A stretch of DNA of 14,330 nt from the NCBI GenBank assembly GCA_003133205.1, contig PKWK01000241.1:1-14330 (forward strand). Reading direction: 5' to 3'. A model generated the notes under the pieces. The model ran no database searches and had not been told where the DNA came from. It saw only the letters and a list, made by a program, of their open reading frames with translations. The position numbers were made by a program, and so were the translations under genes. Within the stretch, counting starts at the first letter, position 1. The number at the start of each line of letters is the position of its first letter. The DNA is from Granulicella sp. Lineage in GTDB: Bacteria > Acidobacteriota > Terriglobia > Terriglobales > Acidobacteriaceae. Shown here in pieces: positions 1 through 7,127 of the stretch.

Positions 1-145
1 CCTCTTGAAAGATCACAGGTGGACCGAACACTCCGCGAAAATAATCCCCGCAAAAACCCCAGCAAATCCGCGTGTCAAGCCCCTCGACGCCAAAAAATAC
101 CACTAACCCACAATCCATCAACCACATATCAAGGAAAAATAGTTG

Positions 146-175
146 GCATAGTAGTTATGCTCGAAGGCATATAAT
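146..175 (+). promoter_or_regulatory. Alternating GCATA/TATGC half-sites ending in a TATAAT box
   Basis: GCATA (146-150), TATGC (156-160) and GCATA (167-171) occur in a row. The middle element can pair with either neighbour, giving two mutually exclusive small hairpins with loops GTAGT and TCGAAG. A perfect TATAAT sits at 170-175. A TTGGCA at 143-148 would be a good -35 but its 21-bp spacer is too long for ordinary sigma-70 use. This could be a promoter with an operator dyad over the -35 region, or part of a small structured RNA. Function is inference. Confidence 0.35.
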
Positions 176-198
176 TAAAGCAGTAGTAAACAAACAGA

Positions 199-216
199 CC
201 CGGCCAATCAGCCGGG
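199..216. terminator. GC-rich hairpin, possible bidirectional terminator
   Basis: CCCGGC (199-204), loop CAATCA, GCCGGG (211-216) form a perfect 6-bp GC stem. On the minus strand the stem is followed by TCTGTTTGTTT, a moderately T-rich tail; on the plus strand by GCTTCGCATTT. It could end transcription from either side or end a short RNA started at the TATAAT 24 bases upstream. The T tracts are interrupted, so terminator strength is uncertain. Confidence 0.45.
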
Positions 217-264
217 GCTTCGCATTTAACGCACCATCAACAACGCACAACCGCAACCCAAACC

Positions 265-397
265 GAATAAATACTTTACCATCAACAGACATAGAATGAA
301 TACTTTACCGGAGACCACCCCGCCAAACCCGCCATTTTCACCCCTAACCATAACGCATGAAATACTTTATCAATAACTCAAATAGAATGAATACTTT
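265..397. repeat. Four phased AATACTTT-type repeats
   Basis: The core ATACTTT occurs at 271-277, 300-306, 362-368 and 391-397. Three of the four share a longer consensus GAATRAATACTTT (265-277, 294-306, 385-397), and two are identical over 16 bases, ATAGAATGAATACTTT (291-306 and 382-397). Core-to-core spacing is 29, 62 and 29 bp, a symmetrical arrangement. No coding frame explains it. Direct repeats of this size in an intergenic region may be protein binding sites or parts of a dispersed repeat element. Confidence 0.7.
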
Positions 398-458
398 GGC
401 GCCCATCACCCATCGCAACCGCTAGATTCCATTGTACTTGGACGAATTTCACCCGAAA

Positions 459-478
459 GGGGAGTGGGGGGAGGGGGG
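459..478 (+). other. G-rich polypurine tract, possible G-quadruplex
   Basis: The plus strand carries GGGG, AGT, six G, A, six G at 459-478. Two six-G runs plus a four-G run can supply four G tracts, so an intramolecular quadruplex is possible on the plus strand. The tract lies downstream of the minus-strand hydrolase gene, so that gene's read-through RNA would carry the C-rich strand. Just before it, CCC-GAAA-GGG forms a short stem with a GNRA-type loop. Confidence 0.4.
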
Positions 479-507
479 TGAATAAACAACGAACAGACCG
501 CGAACAA

Positions 508-534
508 ACGGCAATCAACCGTCTTCGCCGAAGA
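508..534 (-). terminator. Weak hairpins after the hydrolase stop codon
   Basis: Reading the minus strand past the stop codon, TCTTC-GGC-GAAGA (534-522) is followed by ACGG-TTGATTG-CCGT (522-508) and then TTTGTT. Both stems are short and the T tail is only partial, so this is a weak candidate terminator for the hydrolase gene. Confidence 0.3.
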
Positions 535-538
535 TGCT

Positions 539-1258
539 CTAGGATTTCTCGGCAGCCTTCAGCGCGAAGGTCTCACCAAGCCACGCGCGCATCTCTGTCT
601 GCATGAGCTTGAGCTTTGCTCCGGGCGATTCTGTGGTGCCCTGAAAGAAGTGGTTCGCGCCGGCGATCCAGACCAGCCGCTTCGGCTCCGGCGCGCGCTG
701 GCAGACGGCGGTCAGCAACTCGCGCGGGCCAAACTCGTCCTGGTCCCCGCTGAGGAAGAGCTTGGGCGCGGAGCACTGCGGCAGAAAGCCGTAGGAATAG
801 TCGCGCCCGTCGGCATGAACCGGCAGACCCAACCCGATCAGTCCGGCAACGCGCGCATCGCCGCAGCAGGCCCGCAGACCGACCTGCGCGCCGAAGGAGA
901 ATCCCGCGAAGAGGATTGGCCGATGGAACTCGGCATCCAGCCAGTCGAGGGCGGCGCGCACGTCGTCCTGCTCGCCATGCCCGTGGTCGTGTTCTCCCTG
1001 GCTGAGGCCGACGCCGCGAAAGTTGAAGCGCAGCACGGGAAGCCCGAAGGTCGCGAAGGCCTTCATCGCGTGGTAGACAACTTTGTTGTGCATGGTGCCG
1101 CCGCCCGACGGATGCGGATGGCAGATCAGCGCCGAATAAGGCGCATCCGCGCTTCCCGTGTTGAGGAGAGCTTCGATCCGGCCCGCGGGGCCGCGCAGGC
1201 CGTCCAGCGAGCGAATCTGCGTTGAAGTACGCGGGCGGTGGGCTGTCGACGAAGTCAT
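539..1258 (-). CDS. Alpha/beta hydrolase, dienelactone-hydrolase-like
   Basis: A 239-residue cytoplasmic serine hydrolase with no signal peptide or membrane segment. The alpha/beta hydrolase signature is complete. An oxyanion-side motif HPHPSGGGTMHNK lies at about residues 47-59, the nucleophile elbow GFSFG at 119-123 (Ser121), the acid in GDQDEF (probably Asp174) and the catalytic His203 in GANHFF. The HPHP...GGTMxNK motif and FRGVGxSxG stretch (80-88) are typical of the COG2945-type hydrolases; the physiological substrate is unknown. The start at 1258 is the only ATG before the conserved core (next Met is 56). A purine-rich AGAGGAG abuts it and a possible -10 box TAGACT ends 7 nt upstream, so initiation may be leaderless. 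It diverges from the M20 peptidase gene. Confidence 0.85.
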   Translation of the reverse strand: MTSSTAHRPRTSTQIRSLDGLRGPAGRIEALLNTGSADAPYSALICHPHPSGGGTMHNKVVYHAMKAFATFGLPVLRFNFRGVGLSQGEHDHGHGEQDDVRAALDWLDAEFHRPILFAGFSFGAQVGLRACCGDARVAGLIGLGLPVHADGRDYSYGFLPQCSAPKLFLSGDQDEFGPRELLTAVCQRAPEPKRLVWIAGANHFFQGTTESPGAKLKLMQTEMRAWLGETFALKAAEKS

Positions 1259-1323
1259 CTCCTCTAGTCTAATCGGCGCGCCCCGGATTCAACGCGGAAG
1301 GCTGACGGGTTATCCTGTAGCTA
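1259..1323. promoter_or_regulatory. Divergent promoter region, hydrolase / M20 peptidase
   Basis: This 65-bp gap must serve both genes. For the plus-strand gene, TATCCT (1311-1316) lies 7 nt before the ATG with TTCAAC (1288-1293) 17 bp upstream. For the minus-strand gene, TAGACT (1271-1266) lies 7 nt before the ATG with TTGAAT (1292-1287) 15 bp upstream. The two -35 candidates overlap on opposite strands. Both -10 positions would start transcription at or next to the ATG. The box assignments are by eye. Confidence 0.45.
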
Positions 1324-2367
1324 ATGGCCATCGACGCAATCGAACTGACGCGCTCCCTCGTCAACATCGAATCCACCTCCTACAACGAGGGCGCGGTTGG
1401 CGCGTATCTCGCCGGCTATCTCGCCGCGCAGCGCTACGCCGTCGAGCGCATGAAGGTGGAGCAGCGCGATCCCGCGCGGACGCAGGGTGACGACGCAGGC
1501 GAACGATTCAACGTCTACGCCGCAGAGTCCGGCGTTACGCCCGACGTGGTTCTCTCGACCCACATGGACACCGTTCCGCCCTTCTTTGGATGCACGGAAG
1601 ACGACGAGTTTCTCTACGGGCGCGGAGCGTGCGACGCCAAGGGAATCATTGCCGCGCAGGTTTCCGCAGCGGAGCGGCTGCGCGAGTCGGGAGTGAAGGT
1701 GGGGCTGCTGTTCGTTGTCGGCGAGGAACGCGACTCGGCCGGCGCGAAGGTTGCCAATCGCAACCCGCGCGGCTCGCGCATCTTGATTAACGGCGAGCCG
1801 ACGGACAACCGGCTCGCGCTGGCCACCAAGGGAGCGCTGCGCGTGGAGCTGCGCGCGCATGGGCGGATGGCGCACTCGGCCTACCCGGAGCTGGGCGAGT
1901 CGGCGATCGCCAAGCTGGTGGAGGCGCTGCACGATGTGCTGGCCATGCCACTGCCGATCGAGCCGGAGTTTGGCGATGCGGGCACGACTACCGTGAACAT
2001 CGGGGTGATCTCCGGCGGATACGCGCCCAACGTCATCGCGGACAAGGCCGAGGCTCACCTGCTGGTGCGCACTGTCGGGCCGTCGCAGGAGGTGAAGGAC
2101 GCGATCACGCGCGTGGTTGCGGGACGCGCCGAGGTCAGTACATCGCTCGACCTGGCGTGCGTGCGCATGAGGCGCGTGGGCGAGCTGCCAACGATGGTGG
2201 CGAAGTTTGCAACGGACATTCCCATGCTGAAGGCGTGGGGCGAGCCGTTCCTGCTGGGGCCGGGCTCGATCCACGTGGCGCACACGCCGGATGAGCGGAT
2301 CAGCAAGAAGGAACTGCTTGCCTCAATCGATCTCTACGCCGATCTGGCGACGAGTCTGGTGCGGTGA
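1324..2367 (+). CDS. M20-family metallopeptidase / deacylase (ArgE/DapE-like)
   Basis: A 347-residue cytoplasmic zinc amidohydrolase. The M20 metal and catalytic residues are all visible: STHMDTVPP with His80 and catalytic Asp82, GRGACDAKG with bridging Asp104, VVGEERDSAG with Glu134 (general base) and Glu135, INGEPTDN with Glu158, and HTPDE with His320. The inserted dimerisation domain runs roughly 165-275, opening with TKGALRVEL and HGRMAHSAYPELG. The family includes acetylornithine deacetylase, succinyl-diaminopimelate desuccinylase and dipeptidases; the exact substrate cannot be read from motifs. At 347 residues it is at the short end for the family. No Shine-Dalgarno precedes the ATG, but a TATCCT box ends 7 nt before it, suggesting a leaderless message. 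It lies 57 bp ahead of dnaE on the same strand. Confidence 0.88.
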   Translation: MAIDAIELTRSLVNIESTSYNEGAVGAYLAGYLAAQRYAVERMKVEQRDPARTQGDDAGERFNVYAAESGVTPDVVLSTHMDTVPPFFGCTEDDEFLYGRGACDAKGIIAAQVSAAERLRESGVKVGLLFVVGEERDSAGAKVANRNPRGSRILINGEPTDNRLALATKGALRVELRAHGRMAHSAYPELGESAIAKLVEALHDVLAMPLPIEPEFGDAGTTTVNIGVISGGYAPNVIADKAEAHLLVRTVGPSQEVKDAITRVVAGRAEVSTSLDLACVRMRRVGELPTMVAKFATDIPMLKAWGEPFLLGPGSIHVAHTPDERISKKELLASIDLYADLATSLVR

Positions 2368-2372
2368 ATTAC

Positions 2373-2418
2373 AGCCTGCTTTTCCTCAGCGGCACGCGAG
2401 TTCCGGCAGGCTTAAACT
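2373..2418 (+). promoter_or_regulatory. dnaE promoter with inverted repeat
   Basis: AGCCTGC (2373-2379) and GCAGGCT (2406-2412) form a perfect 7-bp inverted repeat separated by 26 nt. The right arm abuts TAAACT (2413-2418), a possible -10 box 6 nt before the ATG at 2425. No good -35 is visible at normal spacing. The dyad could be an operator or a small hairpin ending transcription from the upstream M20 gene. Confidence 0.35.
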
Positions 2419-2424
2419 ATGAGC

Positions 2425-5400
2425 ATGGCTGCTGAGTTCACCCATCTTCATCTGCATTCCGACTATTCTTTGCTGGACGGCGCATGCGACGTGGAGAAGC
2501 TGGTGAAGCACGTCCACGCGCTGGGGCAGACGTCGGTCGCCATGACCGACCACGGCAATATCTTTGGCGCGGTGCATTTTTTCAACGCGGCGAAGGAGAA
2601 GGGGATCAAGCCCATCCTGGGCTGCGAGCTCTACATCTGCAAGGAAGAGGACCACCGCGCCAAGCCCGATCCCGACCTGAAGTACAACCACCTGCTGGTG
2701 CTGGCCGAGAACGAAGAGGGGTATCGCAACCTGGTGCGGCTGACCAGCGAGGCCGCGCTGCATGGCTTCTATCGCAAGCCGCGCATCAGCAAGGCTTATC
2801 TGGCGAAGCACTCGGCGGGGCTGATCGGTTTCTCCGCATGCCTGGCGGGCGAGGTTGCGCAGCACATCATGGAGGGCCACACTGAGCTGGCCAAGGCGAC
2901 CGCCGGACAGTATCAGGACATCTTTGGACGGGGAAATTTTTTTCTGGAGATTCAGGACCACCAGCTCGGCCCGGACAAGCAGGTGTGCGATGCGATGTTG
3001 CAGATGGAAAAAGAGCTGGACATTCCGCTGATCGCCACCAACGACTCGCACTACATCAGCGCGGACGACAGCCGCGCGCACGAGATACTGCTCTGCGTGC
3101 AGACCGCGGGATCGATGAACGACCCCAAACGGTTCAAGTTCGACACCAACGAGTTCTACATCAAGAGCGCCGACGAGATGGCGCGGCTGTTCGCGCATGC
3201 GCCGCATGTGGTGAGCGGGACCATGCAGTTTCCCGAGCGCTGCAACCTGACGCTGAACAAGATTGAAAATCCCTTTCCGGACTTTCCCGTTCCCGAGGGC
3301 GAGACGCTGGACAGCTACTTCGAGAAGGTGTGCCGCAAGGGGCTGGAGAAGCGGCTGGCCACGTCGATCGAACACTTGCGCGCCACGGGCCTGCTGAAGA
3401 AGACGATTCCCGACTATCACGCGCGGTTGGACCGCGAGATCGCCTGCATCCAGCAGATGAAGTACCCCGGATACTTCATGATTGTGTGGGACTTCATCCG
3501 CTACGCGCGGGAGCAGTCGATCCCGGTGGGGCCGGGGCGCGGCTCGGCCGCCGGCTCGCTGGTGGCGTACTGCATGGAGATCACCGACATCGACCCGCTG
3601 CAGCACGAGCTTCTGTTCGAGCGCTTCCTGAATCCGGAGCGCGTGAACATGCCCGACATCGACATCGACTTCTGCATGAACCGCCGCGGCGAGGTGATCG
3701 AGTATGTCAAGCAGAAGTACGGCGAAGACCAGGTGGCGCAGATCATCACGTTCAACACCATGGCGGCGAAGGCTGCGATCAAGGACGTAGGCCGCGCGCT
3801 CGACATGCCCTACGGCGAAGTCGATCGCATTGCTAAACTGATCCCCGCGACTATCGGTATCACCATCGAGCGCGCACTGAAAGACTCGCCTCCGCTGGCT
3901 GCCGCGTACGACGATCCGAAGATTCGCGAGCTGATCGACACCGCAATGCGTCTTGAAGGCCTGGTGCGCGGCGCGGGCGTGCATGCCGCCGGCGTTGTCA
4001 TTGCCCCCAAGCCGCTTACCGAACTCGTCCCCGTGACGCGCACCAAGGACGAGGCCATCGTCACCTCCTACGACATGAAGTCGATTGAGAAGATGGGCCT
4101 ACTCAAGATGGACTTCCTCGGTCTGACTACGCTCACCGTTATCGACGATGCGCTCAAGCTGATCAAGTCCACCAAGGGCATCGACCTGGATCTTGCCACC
4201 ATTGCGCTCGACGATGCGAAGACCTACGAGCAGGTCTTTCACCGTGCGCTTACGTCGGGCGTCTTCCAGTTTGAATCCAGCGGCATGCGCGATGTGCTGC
4301 GCCGCTACAAGCCAACTTGCGTCGAGGACCTCACCGCATTGAATGCCCTCTATCGGCCAGGCCCGATCCAGGGCGGCATGATCGACGACTTCATCGAGCG
4401 CAAGTGGGGGCGACGGGCGGTCGAGTACCTGCTGCCTGAACTAGAACCGCTGCTGCGCGAAACGCTCGGCGTCATCGTCTACCAGGAACAGGTGATGCAG
4501 ATATCGAATGTTGTCGCCGGCTACTCCCTCGGCGAGGCCGACCTGCTGCGCCGCGCGATGGGCAAAAAAGATGAGAAGGAGATGGCCAAGCAGCGAGAGC
4601 ATTTCATGGCTGGAGCTGCAATCAATAAGCACCCCAAGCAAGTCGCCGGTACTATCTTCGACCTCATGGCGCAGTTTGCTGGATATGGCTTCAACAAGTC
4701 GCATTCCGCCGCCTACGCACTGCTGGCGTATCACACCGCTTGGCTGAAGACGCATTATCCCGTCGAGTTCATGGCGGCGTTGCTGACCAGTGAAACATCG
4801 AAGCCCGAGAATGTCGTCAAGTACATCTCCGAGTGCCGCGAGATGAACATCCCCGTTGTGCCGCCGAACGTGCAGATGTCGGACGCGAATTTCACGCCTG
4901 TGCAAGCGGAGTCGGGTGAGGCCATCGGGTTTGGCCTGGCTGCGATCAAGAACGTCGGCCACAATGCTATTGTCTCGATCATCGAGGCGCGCAACGCCTT
5001 GCGAGTGGATGGCAAATCGGGATTCGTCAGCCTCTGGGAGTTCTGTGATAAGGTCGACCTGCGGCTCCTCAACAAACGCGTGCTTGAGTCGCTCATCAAG
5101 GCCGGAGCGATGGACGCCTTCGGACGCCGCGGCCAGGTCTTCGCAGCCCTCGACAAGGCGATAGAACGCGCCCAGAAGTCGCAGAAGGACGCCGCTGCGG
5201 GACAGAGCGGCCTCTTCGGTGGCATCTTCGACGCGGACGTTACTCCGGCCGCAAGCCAAGAGGCTGAAGCCTTGCCACCCGCGCCCGATTGGGATGAACA
5301 CACCCGGCTGCAGAATGAGAAGGAAGTCCTGGGCTTCTTCGTCTCAGGCCACCCGCTCGACAGGTACCGTGAGAAGTTGCGGAACCTCAAGGTCGTCGAC

Positions 5401-5970
5401 ACGGCAACCGCGTGCGAGATGAAGCCGGAGCCGCAGGTCTTCCGGCGCGGCTCCAATGAGCCACAGAATGAGATACAGATTGCCGGAGTCATCACCGGAC
5501 TGAAGGTCGCGAAGTCAAAGAAATCGGGCGAGATGTACGCACAGGCATCGCTCGAAGACTCGGTCGGCAAAATCGAGCTGATCGCGTTCTCGACTGCTTA
5601 TCAGAAGCTCGCAGAGAAGCTGAAGATCGATGTGCCAGTGCTGGTGCGCGGAGTGCTGCGCGGCGAAGAGGACTCAGCCCCGAAGCTCTCGGTCTCGAAT
5701 ATTCAGGCGCTCGAGGACGTTGTGCTCAAGCTGCCGGAATCGTTACGTATCAAAGTTCCACTGCATCATCCCGACGCTGCTTTGCTGGAAAAACTTCATG
5801 CTGTCTTTCTCGCGGCACCGGGCAAGGGCAAGCTTCTGCTCGACCTCGAAGAGCCGGGCGAGTTCTGCGCCGTGCTCGAGCCGCACAACGTCACGGTCAA
5901 CGCCGACCGTCTGTTCATCGACCGCGTGGAGAAATTAGTGGGCCGCGGTGGCGTTCGCGTTATCGATTGA
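2425..5970 (+). CDS. dnaE: DNA polymerase III alpha subunit
   Basis: Replicative polymerase of about 1181 residues, the usual size of DnaE. The N-terminal PHP domain starts HLHLHSDYS and keeps the full nine-ligand set known from Mycobacterium tuberculosis DnaE1: His9, His11, Asp18, His43, Glu68, His89, Cys139, Asp207 and His209. In such enzymes PHP gives 3'-5' proofreading. The palm has GPGRGSAAGSLVAY, then PDIDIDF with Asp411 and Asp413, and the third aspartate in KMDFLGL (Asp563). A beta-clamp binding motif QSGLF lies at 927-931, and an OB fold follows at about 1015-1090 (IQIAGVITGLKVAKSKKSGE). I prefer ATG 2425 to ATG 2419 because TAAACT ends 6 nt before it and the protein then begins like homologues; 2419 has only a weak AGG upstream. 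It converges with the GH43-like gene, 12 bp away. Leucine codon choice changes inside the gene (see findings). Confidence 0.97.
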   Translation: MAAEFTHLHLHSDYSLLDGACDVEKLVKHVHALGQTSVAMTDHGNIFGAVHFFNAAKEKGIKPILGCELYICKEEDHRAKPDPDLKYNHLLVLAENEEGYRNLVRLTSEAALHGFYRKPRISKAYLAKHSAGLIGFSACLAGEVAQHIMEGHTELAKATAGQYQDIFGRGNFFLEIQDHQLGPDKQVCDAMLQMEKELDIPLIATNDSHYISADDSRAHEILLCVQTAGSMNDPKRFKFDTNEFYIKSADEMARLFAHAPHVVSGTMQFPERCNLTLNKIENPFPDFPVPEGETLDSYFEKVCRKGLEKRLATSIEHLRATGLLKKTIPDYHARLDREIACIQQMKYPGYFMIVWDFIRYAREQSIPVGPGRGSAAGSLVAYCMEITDIDPLQHELLFERFLNPERVNMPDIDIDFCMNRRGEVIEYVKQKYGEDQVAQIITFNTMAAKAAIKDVGRALDMPYGEVDRIAKLIPATIGITIERALKDSPPLAAAYDDPKIRELIDTAMRLEGLVRGAGVHAAGVVIAPKPLTELVPVTRTKDEAIVTSYDMKSIEKMGLLKMDFLGLTTLTVIDDALKLIKSTKGIDLDLATIALDDAKTYEQVFHRALTSGVFQFESSGMRDVLRRYKPTCVEDLTALNALYRPGPIQGGMIDDFIERKWGRRAVEYLLPELEPLLRETLGVIVYQEQVMQISNVVAGYSLGEADLLRRAMGKKDEKEMAKQREHFMAGAAINKHPKQVAGTIFDLMAQFAGYGFNKSHSAAYALLAYHTAWLKTHYPVEFMAALLTSETSKPENVVKYISECREMNIPVVPPNVQMSDANFTPVQAESGEAIGFGLAAIKNVGHNAIVSIIEARNALRVDGKSGFVSLWEFCDKVDLRLLNKRVLESLIKAGAMDAFGRRGQVFAALDKAIERAQKSQKDAAAGQSGLFGGIFDADVTPAASQEAEALPPAPDWDEHTRLQNEKEVLGFFVSGHPLDRYREKLRNLKVVDTATACEMKPEPQVFRRGSNEPQNEIQIAGVITGLKVAKSKKSGEMYAQASLEDSVGKIELIAFSTAYQKLAEKLKIDVPVLVRGVLRGEEDSAPKLSVSNIQALEDVVLKLPESLRIKVPLHHPDAALLEKLHAVFLAAPGKGKLLLDLEEPGEFCAVLEPHNVTVNADRLFIDRVEKLVGRGGVRVID

Positions 5971-5982
5971 CGGAACTTCGCG

Positions 5983-7057
5983 TCACCACGCCTTCGCCAC
6001 GTCGCTCTTCTTATTCTTCGGCGGTGGAATCATGTGGATATAGGCGGGCGCGTTGCGGTCCACCGTCAGCACGCCGTCCTTCTCATGCAACTCCGTCACG
6101 TGCAGAAACGTGTGCCGCGCCCAGCCACGATCGTGCCCCTCCGCGTCCGGGCCGCTCTGCTGCGTGAAGTAGAAGAGCCACCCGCGTCCACTGCCGTCGA
6201 CCACTACATCGGGATGGCTGCCCATGACTCGGTCCGTCGGCTGCGTGCCCGGTTCGCGCAGCAGATTCTGCGGCTGCTGCTTCCAAGTCGTCAGATCGTC
6301 CGAACGAAATACGCCAAGCCCGGAGTGCGGGTCATTGATCAGCCAGTAGGAGCCGTGCCACTGAAAGACCACCGGCCCTTCGCCATGATTCGTCGTTGCG
6401 ATGCCCTTGTGCGTCCAGTGCACCAGGTCGGGGGAGTCGCTGAAGTAGACCTTCGAACTGTCAGCCTCGTTCTTGTACCACAGGCGCCAGTTGCCATCCG
6501 CCAGCCGGAATACGCAGGCATCGATGGTTCGTTCTGACTCGAGGTTCACATTCTCCAGAGGCTTCCAATGCAGCAGATCCTTGCTGGTCAAATGCAAGAT
6601 ATGTCGCGGGTGGTTCCAGTCGGTAAACGTCCCGGGCACAACAGTCAGGAACATGTGACGTCCCATTCACATCGATCACCTCGGGCGCCCAGAGCGTGTA
6701 ATCCGGCTGGGGCAGGGGAATGTCCGCCTCGCTCACATACTTCCAATGCGCGCCGCCATCGACCGACTCTGCAATGCCAATGTGCGTGCCATGCACCCAC
6801 GTCACACCGCTTCCGTCGTTCAGGTCGGCGCGGCGATTGGTGTAGAGCATCCACCAGGTCTTACGGGCGCGATTCCACACCACCACTGGGTCCGCCGCGC
6901 CATCGTGTACTGGATCGCGGAACAGCGGCACCGCAGCAGCGCCCTTCGCCGCGCTTGACTCCGTCGCCGACGGGGCAGGGGACTGTCCCTTCGCCGCGCC
7001 GGCCGCGAAACCTGCAGCCAGCGCCGTCACCATAACCCCACCCACCAGACCACGCAT
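5983..7057 (-). pseudogene. Secreted GH43-like glycosidase, frameshifted
   Basis: Two overlapping minus-strand frames together encode one five-bladed-propeller glycosidase of about 357 residues. The first (from ATG 7057) has a signal peptide (about 1-24), the catalytic-base region GAADPVVVWN (Asp56) and ends its good match at LWAPEVIDVNG. The second resumes with RHMFLTVVPG and carries the pKa-modulating Asp in ERTIDACVF (about Asp179) and the general acid in NHGEGPVVF (about Glu226). This Asp, Asp, Glu trio is the GH43 pattern. The break falls at the three C of 6662-6664 (GGG in the gene): removing one G restores AAT GGA CGT. The frame also runs on into unrelated residues before stopping. Either a recent one-base insertion or a sequencing error is likely. 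The start at 7057 is chosen because GGGA lies 6 nt upstream and the signal peptide begins there. The target glycan is unknown; related five-bladed families cannot be excluded. Confidence 0.8.
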
Positions 7058-7127
7058 CCGGATTCCCAAGCACGCCTCCGCAAACCGCACCCAGTGTAGC
7101 CGACGGCGCAGCAAGCATGCACTTGGT

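Larger units (their letters stand above)
1..538. other. Long AT-richer non-coding block
   Basis: No convincing gene lies in this 538-bp stretch. Its composition is clearly richer in A and T than the coding DNA to its right, especially from about 60 to 400. It contains short inverted repeats with a TATAAT box (146-175), a strong GC hairpin (199-216), four copies of an AATACTTT-type repeat (265-397), a polypurine G-rich tract (459-478) and weak hairpins just beyond the stop of the hydrolase gene (508-534). The only open frame of any size (72-299) reads as Asn/Ser/Pro-rich text with no domain-like pattern and no ribosome binding site, so I treat the region as regulatory or repeat DNA. Confidence 0.75.

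Noticed and set aside
72..299. Plus-strand open frame of 75 residues in the AT-rich block
   Set aside because: Low-complexity Asn/Ser/Thr-rich text, no ribosome binding site, and it runs through the hairpins and repeats, which explain the sequence better.
265..397. CRISPR array
   Set aside because: Repeats are only 13-16 bp, spacing is irregular for an array (29, 62, 29), and no cas gene is present.
1321..2283. Minus-strand open frame of 320 residues opposite the M20 peptidase
   Set aside because: Every catalytic motif of the M20 gene is on the other strand; this frame is compositional shadow.
2386..3984. Long minus-strand open frame of 532 residues opposite dnaE
   Set aside because: It is antisense to the conserved PHP and palm regions of dnaE, is rich in Arg, His and Val as GC-rich shadows are, and shows no domain pattern.
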